Shown: in pieces, positions 7,625 to 15,573 of the stretch
How positions within the stretch are numbered: the first letter of the stretch is position 1
Layout of the letters: the number at the start of each line of letters is the position of its first letter
From: Wenzhouxiangella sp.
GTDB taxonomy: Bacteria > Pseudomonadota > Gammaproteobacteria > Xanthomonadales > Wenzhouxiangellaceae
Reading direction: 5' to 3'
NCBI GenBank assembly: GCA_007123575.1
Contig: SKKV01000191.1
Span: forward strand, 1 to 19,740
Length of the DNA stretch: 19,740 bases
The notes under the pieces: model-generated
Told to the model about the DNA's origin: nothing
Databases searched by the model: none
What the model saw: only the letters and a program-made list of their open reading frames with translations
Translations under genes and position numbers: made by a program

Positions 7625-8980
7625 TCAATAGATCGCTTCCAACCAATTCCAGATCGCTCGCAGCCCCTGTGCTTCGCCGCCGGCCGGGCGGCCGGGACGG
7701 TCGCCCAGGTTCCAGGCATAGATATCCAGGTGGTACCAGTCCAGGCCGGGGTCGACGAAGTGATCGAGGAACAGGGCAGCGGTGACGCTGCCAGCAAACT
7801 TGCTGGTGCCGGTGTTTGACAAATCGGCAATCGCCGGACGGATCTGGCTGCGGTAGCCGTCGAACAACGGCATGTGCCAGAGCGGGTCCTGGCAATCGAA
7901 TGACAGGTCCTGAATGCGGCGGGCGGCCTGCTGGTCGCGGGCATACATCGGTGGCAAGTCTTCGCCCAGGGCAACGCGGGCCGCGCCGGTCAGCGTGGCG
8001 AAATCAATGATCCGCTCAGCGCCCTCTTCGCAGGCCAGGCTGAGGGCATCGGACAACACGACTCTGCCCTCGGCGTCGGTGTTGCCAATCTCTACCGTGG
8101 TGCCGTTGCGGGTACGGATAATATCGGACGGTCGATAAGCGTTACCGGCAATGGCATTCTCAACGGCAGGGATGTAGACCCGCAAATTCACCTTCAAACC
8201 CAGGGTCATGATGATGCGGGCAAGGCCGAGCACGTGGGCCGCACCTCCCATGTCCTTTTTCATCAGCACCATGCCGCTGCCGGGCTTGATATCCAGGCCT
8301 CCCGAGTCGAACATCACGCCCTTGCCGACCAGGGCCAGCGGCGGCGCGTCCTGGTCACCCCACTGCAGGCGGATCAGGCAGGGCGGCCGGGTCGAGGCCT
8401 GACCAACAACGTGAATGGCCGGAAATTCCTTTTCCAGGCGTTCGCCGTCAATCACCTCGCAGGCGGCGTTATAGGTGCTGGCCAGGTCACGGGCCACTTC
8501 GGCCAGCTCGGTCGGGCTAAGATCGATCGCCGGCGTATTGACCAGGTCGCGGACAAAAACTGAAGACTCAACCAAGCAACCCACCCGGGCGTACAAATGC
8601 TCCGGCAGCACCAGACGAACATCGTTGGCCGACTGCTGCTTGTAGCGATCAAATCGATAAACGCCCAGGCCCCAGCCGATCAGGGCGCGCTCCAGCTCCT
8701 CGTCAGGCCAGTCGCTGACCAGTTGATACTCGCCTTCCGGCAAAACCGACGGCAAATGCGCCAGGGCCCACAAGCGCTCTCCCGAATCACGACCGGCCAG
8801 TACGCAGTCAGGCTCGCCGCTCTGGCCAGGCACCAGCAGGCAGGAACCGGCGGCCGCCTTGAAATCATTGCCTTTCACCCAGCGCCTATGCTGGTCGGTT
8901 GCCGACTGAAGCCAGGCATCCAGCCCTGCGGCGTCTAGCGAGTAAATGGGCGTGGCGGAATCGCTGGCAGAAATGTACAT
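7625..8980 (-). CDS. Leucyl aminopeptidase family (M17) metallopeptidase
   Basis: This 451-residue cytosolic aminopeptidase of family M17 removes N-terminal residues from peptides using two metal ions. Family motifs: VGKGVMFDSGGLDIKP with Lys220 and Asp225, KKDMGGAAHVLG with Asp243, and the signature NTDAEGRVVLSDAL with Asp302, Glu304 and catalytic Arg306. These match the metal ligands and catalytic Lys/Arg of PepA. The C-terminal half is the catalytic domain; the N-terminal 150 residues are the variable domain. The frame stays open upstream to a GTG at 9031, but the ATG at 8980 gives a natural N-terminus; neither has a good ribosome-binding site. It follows the TPR kinase on the same strand after a gap of about 66 nt and may be the last gene of that transcript. 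It resembles the PepB/short-LAP branch rather than canonical PepA. Confidence 0.93.
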   Translation of the reverse strand: MYISASDSATPIYSLDAAGLDAWLQSATDQHRRWVKGNDFKAAAGSCLLVPGQSGEPDCVLAGRDSGERLWALAHLPSVLPEGEYQLVSDWPDEELERALIGWGLGVYRFDRYKQQSANDVRLVLPEHLYARVGCLVESSVFVRDLVNTPAIDLSPTELAEVARDLASTYNAACEVIDGERLEKEFPAIHVVGQASTRPPCLIRLQWGDQDAPPLALVGKGVMFDSGGLDIKPGSGMVLMKKDMGGAAHVLGLARIIMTLGLKVNLRVYIPAVENAIAGNAYRPSDIIRTRNGTTVEIGNTDAEGRVVLSDALSLACEEGAERIIDFATLTGAARVALGEDLPPMYARDQQAARRIQDLSFDCQDPLWHMPLFDGYRSQIRPAIADLSNTGTSKFAGSVTAALFLDHFVDPGLDWYHLDIYAWNLGDRPGRPAGGEAQGLRAIWNWLEAIY

Positions 8981-9046
8981 GGGCTTGAATAGGTAGTGAT
9001 GGCTGGCTCCATAGGATATGCCAAACGCCACCTTGGGTTGCCAGGA

Positions 9047-11827
9047 TCAGGGCCGTGCTGTCAGGCGGGAAACGGCATCGATGACCCGGGAATCGGCGCT
9101 GAACCGTTCGACAAGCATCGGCAGATAGGGCTCGATCTGCCTGACCGCATCGCTGCCACGATCGAGCCCGGCCAAGGCCTCGGCGCGCATGACGCCAGCG
9201 CGCAGCTTGTGAGGGTGATCGGGCGGTCGGATCTCGGCAAACAGGCCCAAGGCCTCGTCGATCAGCTCGATGGCTTGATCATGGGCGTGCCGCTGTATAT
9301 GGACGCGGGCGATATCAAGCTTGACGATCGCGCGCAGCCCGGTCTGGCCAGGCTGGTCGCGCTCTAGCCGCGCAAGCACCGCCTCCAGGCCAGCCTGGCT
9401 GCTTTCCAATTCGCCGCGGGCCAGATCCAGCAGGGCGTATTGCCGGTCCAGGCGCAGTCTGCGCAGCTGGTTGTCCGGGAAGTAGGTTGAAAGAACAACA
9501 TCCACCTTATCCATCAGCGCCCGGGCCGGACCAAGCTCACCGCGCTCGACCAGCACCCGGGCCAGGTTGGCCCGGGCATGAGCTACGAACAAGCTGTTGT
9601 CGCTGGCCAGTTCCTGGCGCAGGTCAAGAGAGCGTCGAAACAAGACTTCGGCCTGAGCCAGGTTGCCGCGATCTTCGTGCAAGCTGGCCAGGTTGTTGAG
9701 GGCATGGGCGTGCGTGACGGGATTGACATCAGGTGATGCATCGTGAAAGGCCAGGGCCTGTTCATAGGCCTGTCGGGCCCGGGCATAGTCACCGCGATCA
9801 TGGTGAACATTGGCCAGGCCGTTATACAGCCGCGCCTCGGCGGCGGAGGGTTCTCCGTGGATGGCGCGTGTCTGCGCAATAATTTCTTCATAAACCGAAA
9901 TCGCCTGGTCGAGCTGTCCCAGCTCACGGTAGCTGGCCGCCATCACTTCCAGTGAACGGATGGTGGAAGGATGCGGTTCTCCAAGGCTCTCGTGCTTGCT
10001 CTCGATCACGCCTTCAAGCAAGTCGATTGCCTCAGTATGGCGGCCTTGACGACCCAGCGTCCGAGCCAGATTATGACGATACCGATCATGCAGTACCTGG
10101 ACGGGGGCCGAATCGGGAAGACTGACGGCAAGCGCCTGGCGGGCGAGCGTTTCTGCCCGCTCGAACTGCTCCTGATCGGCAGCCAGAATGCCAAGATTGT
10201 TGTATGCGCTGGCCAACTGGGCCGTGTGCACCGTCGTGTTCTGCAAGGCCGCAACCACCGCCTCCAGGCGCACTTCAGCCTCGGAAAAACGCCCCAGCAA
10301 GCGCTCGATATCGGCCAGATCCACCATCAGCCGCCAGTAAAGGTCTTTATCACCCGATTCAACTCTTTCCAGGGCCGAAGCCAGCAGCTTCTCGGCCTGC
10401 TCGTAATGCGCCAGCCCCTGGTAGGCCTTGCCCATGCGATGCATCAGGCGGGCGCGAATGGGGTCCTGGCCCGACAAGGTGTCCTCGATACGGACCGTGC
10501 CCTGGTCCAGCAGATCGCGTGCAGTGGGTGTGTGCTCGAAGCCGGACTCCGGGTCCGCCCCTTCAAACAGGGAAAAGGCGAAGTCGACCATCTGCTCAGC
10601 CGTGGCCGTCGCCGCCAGCGCCCGATCGCGCTCGCGATCCAGGTACACGGCCAGCCAGCTAACGCTGACCACGAAGGCCAGCAGCAGTAAAGCACTGCCG
10701 GTCAAGGTTGCACTGAATACCGGATTGCGGTGCATCGCCAGGGTCAAACGCCCCCAACGACCCTGCGGCCGCGCCCGGGTTGGCTGCCGCGACTGGCAGC
10801 GCCGGATGTCTTCGGCCAGCGCCTGCGGTGTCGGGTAGCGATCGCCTGGACCATCGGCCAGCGCCTTGCCGACGATCGCTTCGAGGTCAGCCAGCTCGAT
10901 GCGGGCGCGCCCGACCAGCGCGCTGCAGCGCTCAGATTTCGATAGTGGCGATACGCTGGACGCATTGCCGGGAGCGCGATCGGTCAGCAGCCGGTACAGC
11001 AAAGCGCCCAGTCCATAGACATCGGATGCCGTCGTCACCGCCTCGCCTCGACGCTGCTCGGGGCTGGCATAGTCGCTGCTCAAGCGATTGTCGGCAGCAT
11101 CCCGCTGGCCGTTATCGCTGCCAGCCTCGCTAAGCGAGGCGATGCCGAAATCCAGCAGGCGCGGTGTCGCAGACTCGTCGACAAGCACGTTGGCCGGCTT
11201 GATATCACGGTGAATGACCAGATTGCCATGGGCAAACTGGACCGCCTCGCAGACCTGTCTGAACAAATCCAGCCGAGCGTCCAGGGCGACGGCCTGGTCA
11301 TTGCACCAGGTGGCGATATCGCAGCCACGCACGTATTCCATCACCAGGTAAGGCTCGCCACCGGGCAGCGAACCACCGTCCAGCAGCCTGGCAATGTAGG
11401 GATGGGCCAGATCGGCCAGAATCTGACGTTCGCGCCGGAAGCGCTGGTGCAGTTCGTCACTAAGCGGTAGGGCCACGACCTTGATCACGACCTGCTGCTC
11501 GAATACCTGGTCACTGCGCCGGGCCAGGTAGACCGCACCCATGCCGCCGGTGGCCAGCAGGCGGTCAATCGTCCAGGCACCGACCTGCTGGCCGACTTCT
11601 AGACGGACCGTTTGCAACTCGGTCTCGACCGAGCGTGTGATCCGCCATGCCAGCTCATCGCCGGTGTGATTGGCCGCCTCGTCGGCGGCCAGCATGGCTT
11701 CAACCTCGGCGATCAACGACCGATCATCAGCACAGGCCTGCTCCAGATACTGCCGACGCTTTGCCTGTGGCAAGTCGACGGCGTCCTCGAAAAGCGCCTG
11801 AATGCTCTGCCAGCGTGCGGCGTCCAC
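9047..11827 (-). CDS. Ser/Thr protein kinase with C-terminal TPR repeats, coupled to an ECF sigma factor
   Basis: A 926-residue transmembrane Hanks-type kinase. Order: N-terminal leader (1-80); kinase domain (about 85-345) with P-loop LATGGMGAVYLARR, Lys116 (VIK), HRDIKPANVLVD with catalytic Asp208, and DFG Asp226; one membrane segment at about 370-396 (LTGSALLLLAFVVSVSWL); then about 500 residues of TPR-like helical repeats. The first Gly of the P-loop is Ala; all catalytic residues are present, so it should be active. The start is GTG in TAGTG, one base overlapping the sigma-factor stop, with TGGGG upstream; this implies translational coupling. The membrane segment implies that the TPR region lies on the other side and senses a ligand or envelope state, while the kinase is cytoplasmic. 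The likely substrate is the sigma factor encoded immediately upstream; this is inference from context and the known EcfP/PknT pair. Confidence 0.93.
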   Translation of the reverse strand: MDAARWQSIQALFEDAVDLPQAKRRQYLEQACADDRSLIAEVEAMLAADEAANHTGDELAWRITRSVETELQTVRLEVGQQVGAWTIDRLLATGGMGAVYLARRSDQVFEQQVVIKVVALPLSDELHQRFRRERQILADLAHPYIARLLDGGSLPGGEPYLVMEYVRGCDIATWCNDQAVALDARLDLFRQVCEAVQFAHGNLVIHRDIKPANVLVDESATPRLLDFGIASLSEAGSDNGQRDAADNRLSSDYASPEQRRGEAVTTASDVYGLGALLYRLLTDRAPGNASSVSPLSKSERCSALVGRARIELADLEAIVGKALADGPGDRYPTPQALAEDIRRCQSRQPTRARPQGRWGRLTLAMHRNPVFSATLTGSALLLLAFVVSVSWLAVYLDRERDRALAATATAEQMVDFAFSLFEGADPESGFEHTPTARDLLDQGTVRIEDTLSGQDPIRARLMHRMGKAYQGLAHYEQAEKLLASALERVESGDKDLYWRLMVDLADIERLLGRFSEAEVRLEAVVAALQNTTVHTAQLASAYNNLGILAADQEQFERAETLARQALAVSLPDSAPVQVLHDRYRHNLARTLGRQGRHTEAIDLLEGVIESKHESLGEPHPSTIRSLEVMAASYRELGQLDQAISVYEEIIAQTRAIHGEPSAAEARLYNGLANVHHDRGDYARARQAYEQALAFHDASPDVNPVTHAHALNNLASLHEDRGNLAQAEVLFRRSLDLRQELASDNSLFVAHARANLARVLVERGELGPARALMDKVDVVLSTYFPDNQLRRLRLDRQYALLDLARGELESSQAGLEAVLARLERDQPGQTGLRAIVKLDIARVHIQRHAHDQAIELIDEALGLFAEIRPPDHPHKLRAGVMRAEALAGLDRGSDAVRQIEPYLPMLVERFSADSRVIDAVSRLTARP

Positions 11828-12423
11828 TATTGCCCCAGGCGAGCGCCAACCCAGGCCCGGGCCGTGCGCAGCTCGCGATGCACGGTCGCCCGTGACAAGC
11901 CGGTGACCTGGGCGATTTCCGGGTAGCTCAAACCGCCAAAGTAGTGATGTTCGAGAATATCGCGCTTGCGCGGGTCCAGTTCGCCCAGTGACTCAAGAGA
12001 CTGGTTCAACGCCAGCAGTTCGACATCGACCCCCTTGGCCGACACCAGTTCTTCGTCGAGCTGAACATGGATGGCTGCCCCGCCCCGCTTTTGCCGCATT
12101 CTCGCCTCGGCTTGGTTGACCAGAAAATGACGCATCATGCGCGCGGCCAGGGCATAGAGATGGCTGCGATCCAGCGCGGCCGGCGGTTTCTGCAGCAGCT
12201 GGGCCATGACTTCGTGGACCAGGGCTGTCGGCTGCAAGGTCAGCTGGCGGCGCTCGCGCCGCATATGGCTGGCCGCCAGCCGGTGCAGGTTACTGTAGAT
12301 CAGCTCAGACAGCGTTTCGGCAGCCTCTTCGTCTCCGGCCTGCCACTGGCTCAGCAGACGGGTAATGTCGCCATCAACATGGCCCTTGTTTTCGTCATGT
12401 TGATGCGGAGATTTGGCAGTCAT
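11827..12423 (-). CDS. ECF-type RNA polymerase sigma factor, kinase-associated (Sig-70_X6/ECF43-like)
   Basis: A 198-residue ECF sigma factor. Region 2 runs from about residue 20 to 85 and includes LTLQPTALVHEVMAQLL; region 4 from about 135 to 195 contains the helix-turn-helix YFGGLSYPEIAQVTGLSRAT. The ALVHE motif and overall pattern match the subfamily often annotated as ECF-type sigma 70-X6. Canonical ECF factors carry acidic residues (DAED-like) before the VQE motif of region 2.2; here these positions read QPTA with Thr66. No anti-sigma gene is adjacent; a transmembrane TPR kinase is coupled instead. The ATG is preceded by AAGGTGC. The arrangement suggests activation by phosphorylation rather than release from an anti-sigma factor. 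This rests on family knowledge and context. Confidence 0.93.
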   Translation of the reverse strand: MTAKSPHQHDENKGHVDGDITRLLSQWQAGDEEAAETLSELIYSNLHRLAASHMRRERRQLTLQPTALVHEVMAQLLQKPPAALDRSHLYALAARMMRHFLVNQAEARMRQKRGGAAIHVQLDEELVSAKGVDVELLALNQSLESLGELDPRKRDILEHHYFGGLSYPEIAQVTGLSRATVHRELRTARAWVGARLGQ

Positions 12424-12456
12424 GCACCTTCAGGCGGCTACGAACATTCAACAAGG

Positions 12457-12484
12457 ACGATAGCACAGGCGGGGTTGCGGACAA
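12457..12484 (-). promoter_or_regulatory. Candidate promoter upstream of the sigma/kinase genes
   Basis: On the minus strand a TTGTCC hexamer (12479-12484) is followed after 16 nt by TATCGT (12457-12462). Each matches the sigma-70 consensus at four of six positions, and they lie 34 nt upstream of the sigma-factor ATG. This is weak evidence; an ECF-type autoregulated promoter in the same 100-nt gap is equally possible. Confidence 0.25.
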
Positions 12485-12523
12485 ACCATGCCAGGCCTGA
12501 TCATCGTACTTGCTAACGCTTGC

Positions 12524-13144
12524 TTAGCCAGTATCGAAGGACCCGTTGCCCAGAAAATGGGCGACCTGCTCGCACACCTCGGCCGACAGCACCAGCCCGG
12601 TGTGGGTGACCGGAAGTTCGAGCATATCGGTCGCATCATCCAGGCGCGTTTCCTTGACCAGTATCGTGCCGTCACTGGGTTCTTCGAGGTTGCCGAGCAC
12701 GCGGCCCAGGCCCACCGGGCGCGTGCCGGCGATCACGCCAGTCTCCCGGCCAGCCGGACTATGCGAAAAGCCGCGCTCCAGGGCGGTGCGAGCCTGGCCA
12801 ATCAGCGGTCGGATCATTCTGACTGAGGCCAAGTGCGCAGCCAAATCCGACCCGCGCACTGGCGAGCCCAGCAGAACGACCCGGCCGGGCGGCAGCCCAC
12901 GGTATTCATCGAACATGCGCAGGATGACGATACCGCCCAGGCTGTGGCCAACAAAATCCACCTGGTCACCGCCAAGCCCCCGGGCAAACTCGAACAGGGC
13001 GCGGGCATTGGAAGCCACGGTTTCACTAAGCGTGGGGTAGCCAAAGCGATGGCAGTCAAAGCCGCGCTCTTCCAGCCTGAGCGCCATCAGGGCCATGCTG
13101 ACCGGGCCATACCAAAGCCCGTGCACCAGCACCACGCGCCGCAT
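12524..13144 (-). CDS. Alpha/beta-fold hydrolase (lipase/esterase-like)
   Basis: The product is 206 residues when started at the ATG that begins MRRVVLVHGLWYG. The first beta-strand motif VLVHGLW provides the oxyanion-hole HG. The nucleophile elbow is FVGHSLGGIV with Ser68. The likely acid is in EEPSDGTILVKETRL (Asp158), and the catalytic His in LPVTHTGLVLS (His181). No signal peptide, so cytoplasmic. The pattern resembles the small TGL3/PGAP1-like or triacylglycerol-lipase-like hydrolases found widely in proteobacteria; the substrate is unknown. The frame extends upstream to 13252, which would overlap aspS by 53 nt, but that extension has no conserved character. The chosen ATG lies 55 nt after aspS on the same strand, consistent with co-transcription. 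Confidence 0.88.
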   Translation of the reverse strand: MRRVVLVHGLWYGPVSMALMALRLEERGFDCHRFGYPTLSETVASNARALFEFARGLGGDQVDFVGHSLGGIVILRMFDEYRGLPPGRVVLLGSPVRGSDLAAHLASVRMIRPLIGQARTALERGFSHSPAGRETGVIAGTRPVGLGRVLGNLEEPSDGTILVKETRLDDATDMLELPVTHTGLVLSAEVCEQVAHFLGNGSFDTG

Positions 13145-13199
13145 CAGGCACCCGACCCGGCTGAGTGACCTTCCGTCACGATACCGGTGACGGCATCCC

Positions 13200-14966
13200 T
13201 CACTTGGAACGCTGGACAGCCAGCCGCAATTCGTCCAGTTGGGCCTGATCAACGGCCGCCGGCGCGCTGGTCAACGGGCAACTGGCCGTGGTTGTCTTGG
13301 GGAAGGCAATCACTTCACGGATCGAATCTTCGCCGGCCATCAGCGCCGCGATACGGTCGATTCCGAAGGCAATTCCTCCGTGCGGCGGACAGCCATAGCG
13401 CAAGGCTTCCAGCAGGAAGCCAAAGCGGGCATGGGCCTCGGCTTCATCGATTCCCAGCAGGTCAAAGACGGTTTGTTGCAGCTTAGGGTCGTGAATACGG
13501 ATCGAGCCGCCGCCGATTTCGGCGCCGTTCAGGACCAGGTCGTAGCCGCGTGACAGGGCGTTGGCCGGGTCGGCGCGCAGCGCCTCGGCATCGGCCACCG
13601 CCGGCGCGGTGAAGGGGTGATGCAGGGCGTAATAGCGCTGTTCTTCGGGATCGTATTCGAACATCGGAAAATCGACCACCCAGAGCGGACGCCAGCCGTC
13701 CTCGACCAGGTCAAAATCACGGCCCACGGACAGGCGCAGCGCACCCAGAAAAGCGGCCACGACCGGTTTCGGACCGGCGCCGAAAAATAGAATGTCGCCG
13801 CTGTCGGCGGCCGTGGCCTCGAGAATAGCTTCGATGCTGGCCGCGTCAAGGAACTTGGCCACCGGCGATTGCACGCCGTCGGCGCCGGCCGAACGGTCGT
13901 TGACCTTCATCCAGGCCAGTCCGCGGGCACCGTACTTGGCCACCAGCTCGGTGTAGCCGTCGATCTGCTTGCGGCTCAGGCTGGCACCACCGGGCACGCG
14001 CAGGGCTGCCACCCGACAGGCCGGATCATTGGCCGGCTCGGCAAAGACCTTGAAGTCGACCTGGCGCACGGCATCACAAATGGTGACCAACTCCAGCGGA
14101 ATGCGCAGATCCGGTTTGTCGGAGCCGTAGCGGGTTATTGCTTCGGCGTAGGTCATGCGCGGGAACGGACCGTGCAGCTCAACACCGATCACATAGCGAA
14201 ACACCTGCCGAATCATGCCCTCGGCAATGGACTGGACATCGCTTTCCTGGGCAAAGGACATCTCCAGATCGAGCTGGGTGAACTCAGGCTGGCGATCGGC
14301 ACGCAGATCCTCGTCACGAAAGCAGCGGGCAATCTGGTAGTAACGATCCAGCCCGGCCATCATCAACAGCTGCTTGAAGATCTGCGGCGACTGCGGCAGC
14401 GCGAAGAAGCTGCCCGGATGGACCCGGCTAGGCACCAGGTAGTCGCGCGCCCCTTCAGGCGTAGCCTTGGTCAGAATCGGGGTTTCGGTATCGACAAAGT
14501 CGTGGCCTTCGAGGTAGCCGCGAATCGCGCTGTTTAAACGCGCGCGCAGGCGCAGGTTGTTCTGCATGCGCTCGCGGCGCAAGTCCAGGTAGCGATAGCG
14601 CAGGCGTACTTCTTCGCCGTCCTCATCGGTCATCAGCAGCGGCAGCGGCGCACTGGCATTGAGCAGCTCAACCGTCTCGGCCAGCAGCTCAACCTTGCCG
14701 GTAGCCATATCCGGGTTCCATTGGCTTTCAGGCCGCAGCCTCACCTGGCCCCTGATGCGAACGCAGAATTCCTGGCGCAGCTTTTCAGCCACAGCGAAGG
14801 CCGGCTCGTTGTCCGGTTCAACCACCACCTGGATCAGGCCCGAATGATCGCGCAGGCCGATAAAAATCAGTCCACCCAGGTCGCGGGCCCGGGCTACCCA
14901 GCCACACAGTGTGGCCGTTTGGCCCTCGAGTCGTTCGTTGATGCTGCCGCAGAGATGTGATCGCAT
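13200..14966 (-). CDS. aspS: Aspartyl-tRNA synthetase
   Basis: AspRS charges tRNA-Asp with aspartate. The product is 588 residues, close to E. coli AspRS (590). It begins MRSHLCGSINERLEGQ, the usual bacterial start with the N-terminal OB-fold anticodon-binding domain (about 1-105, GWVARARDLGGLIFIGLRD). Class II motifs follow: RYRYLDLRRERMQNNL and the motif-2 region RCFRDEDLRADRQPEFTQLD, then the bacterial GAD insertion, and motif 3 in the C-terminus (GGIAFGIDRIAALMAG). Leu30 and Ser81 occupy the places where non-discriminating AspRSs, such as that of Pseudomonas, have His and Gly; this hints at a discriminating enzyme, from memory only. The frame is open a further 19 codons upstream through repetitive CTTTCCCC sequence, which is not part of the protein. 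It follows the FmdB gene on the same strand. Confidence 0.97.
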   Translation of the reverse strand: MRSHLCGSINERLEGQTATLCGWVARARDLGGLIFIGLRDHSGLIQVVVEPDNEPAFAVAEKLRQEFCVRIRGQVRLRPESQWNPDMATGKVELLAETVELLNASAPLPLLMTDEDGEEVRLRYRYLDLRRERMQNNLRLRARLNSAIRGYLEGHDFVDTETPILTKATPEGARDYLVPSRVHPGSFFALPQSPQIFKQLLMMAGLDRYYQIARCFRDEDLRADRQPEFTQLDLEMSFAQESDVQSIAEGMIRQVFRYVIGVELHGPFPRMTYAEAITRYGSDKPDLRIPLELVTICDAVRQVDFKVFAEPANDPACRVAALRVPGGASLSRKQIDGYTELVAKYGARGLAWMKVNDRSAGADGVQSPVAKFLDAASIEAILEATAADSGDILFFGAGPKPVVAAFLGALRLSVGRDFDLVEDGWRPLWVVDFPMFEYDPEEQRYYALHHPFTAPAVADAEALRADPANALSRGYDLVLNGAEIGGGSIRIHDPKLQQTVFDLLGIDEAEAHARFGFLLEALRYGCPPHGGIAFGIDRIAALMAGEDSIREVIAFPKTTTASCPLTSAPAAVDQAQLDELRLAVQRSK

Positions 14967-14977
14967 TTCGTTTTCGG

Positions 14978-15019
14978 AAAAGGGAAAAGGGGAAAGGTTA
15001 ACGGGGAAAGGGGAAAGGG
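14978..15019. repeat. GGGGAAAGG tandem repeat upstream of aspS
   Basis: The GGGGAAAGG unit occurs at 14989-14997, 15003-15011 and (with one-base overlap) 15010-15018, with degenerate purine-rich copies to the left. On the minus strand this is CCTTTCCCC, within the 5' leader of aspS, ending about 12 nt before the start codon. Its purine-only plus strand differs from the mixed sequence around it. It resembles in style the GGGCTAAAGG repeat near sppA. Confidence 0.5.
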
Positions 15020-15027
15020 CCAAGGTC

Positions 15028-15050
15028 GGGGCGGCCTTGCGGCCGGCCCC
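15028..15050 (-). terminator. GC-rich hairpin between the FmdB gene and aspS
   Basis: GGGGC-GGCC (15028-15036) pairs with GGCC-G-GCCCC (15041-15050) with one bulged G. On the minus-strand transcript the loop is GCAA, a stable GNRA-type tetraloop. It lies just after the FmdB stop. There is no U-tract, so it may be a processing or attenuation structure in the aspS leader rather than an intrinsic terminator. Confidence 0.35.
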
Positions 15051-15059
15051 ATGAGTTAA

Positions 15060-15395
15060 TCAGGCGGCTTTGTCCTTGGGTTTGGTTGGGCTGGACTTTT
15101 CGGCCTTGGCCGGTTTGGCTTCGGTGGACGGTTTGCTGTCGCTGGACTTATCGCCAGACTTGTCGCTGGCGGCGGATTTGTCAGCGCCATCGCCGGCCAG
15201 GTTGCGCTTGCCGTCTTTCTTGAAGTCGGTTTCGTACCAGCCGCCGCCCTTCAGGCGAAACCCGGCAGCCGAGATCAGCTTGACCAGGCTTGCCTGACCA
15301 CAGGCCGGACAATCGGTCAAAGCCGGATCAGAAATCTTTTGCAGCTTTTCCAGCTCGTGGCCACAGGATGAACAGCGATATTCGTAAATGGGCAT
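15060..15395 (-). CDS. FmdB family zinc ribbon protein
   Basis: The 111-residue product begins MPIYEYRCSSCGHELEK, the hallmark of FmdB-type zinc ribbons. Two CxxC pairs (Cys8/Cys11 and Cys29/Cys32) bind the zinc. A glycine-rich segment FRLKGGGWYETDFKK follows, then a low-complexity Lys/Ser/Ala/Asp tail from about residue 65 to the end, as is common in proteobacterial members. These were named for a putative regulator of formamide/amide metabolism, but the function is not established. The gene commonly lies next to aspS in gammaproteobacteria, as here. The ATG at 15395 is preceded by AGGGAAAG about 6 nt upstream. The frame is open 46 codons further upstream, but this extension lacks family similarity. 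Confidence 0.93.
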   Translation of the reverse strand: MPIYEYRCSSCGHELEKLQKISDPALTDCPACGQASLVKLISAAGFRLKGGGWYETDFKKDGKRNLAGDGADKSAASDKSGDKSSDSKPSTEAKPAKAEKSSPTKPKDKAA

Positions 15396-15411
15396 GGTTG
15401 CTTTCCCTGGA

Positions 15412-15439
15412 ATGACGAAAACAGATTTTGCGCTATAGT
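15412..15439 (+). promoter_or_regulatory. Candidate plus-strand promoter for the small kinase gene
   Basis: ATGACG (15412-15417) and TATAGT (15434-15439) are separated by 16 nt. They match the -35 and -10 consensus at four and five of six positions. Transcription would start near 15446, about 85 nt before the original ATG (15532) of the kinase gene and through the inserted element. It is divergent from the FmdB gene. Spacing and matches are visible; activity is inferred. Confidence 0.3.
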
Positions 15440-15450
15440 GGGGGTCCAGC

Positions 15451-15469
15451 GGCTGCTTTTCGAGCAGCC
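15451..15469. other. Perfect 7-bp hairpin in the FmdB/kinase divergent region
   Basis: GGCTGCT (15451-15457) and AGCAGCC (15463-15469) form a perfect stem with a 5-nt loop. It lies in the 5' leader expected from the plus-strand candidate promoter and about 60 nt upstream of the FmdB start on the other strand. It has no U-tract. A role as operator or leader structure cannot be decided. Confidence 0.4.
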
Positions 15470-15531
15470 ATCTCGCTATTTTGCCAGTTTTTGACCGGAC
15501 TTTCGCGAAGCCTGTCCTGTTCCCTGCCACC

Positions 15532-15573
15532 ATGCCTGATCATCCAACCCTGGAATCTAGTGAACCCCGTCGT
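15532..15573 (+). pseudogene. Severed original 5' end of the small kinase gene
   Basis: An ATG at 15532 opens a frame reading MPDHPTLE then SSEPRR and a TAA inside the left end of the inserted element. If the element (15560-15891, leaving one TA) is removed, the frame joins exactly to codon 6 of the downstream kinase gene and reads MPDHPTLESTRIRQLKPADG. The joint restores both frame and a sensible N-terminus. I infer that this is the original start of the kinase gene, now separated from its body. No strong ribosome-binding site is visible. Confidence 0.55.

Noticed and set aside
12513..12529. GCTAA...TTAGC short inverted repeat at the end of the alpha/beta hydrolase gene
   Set aside because: 5-bp stem overlapping the stop codon with no U-tract; not supportable as a terminator.
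13869..14537. A 222-residue plus-strand frame inside aspS
   Set aside because: aspS class II motifs cover the same bases on the minus strand; no independent start signal or family likeness.
15399..15533. 46-codon upstream extension of the FmdB frame
   Set aside because: FmdB proteins start with MPIYEY; the extension overlaps promoter-like and hairpin sequence and has no likeness to the family.
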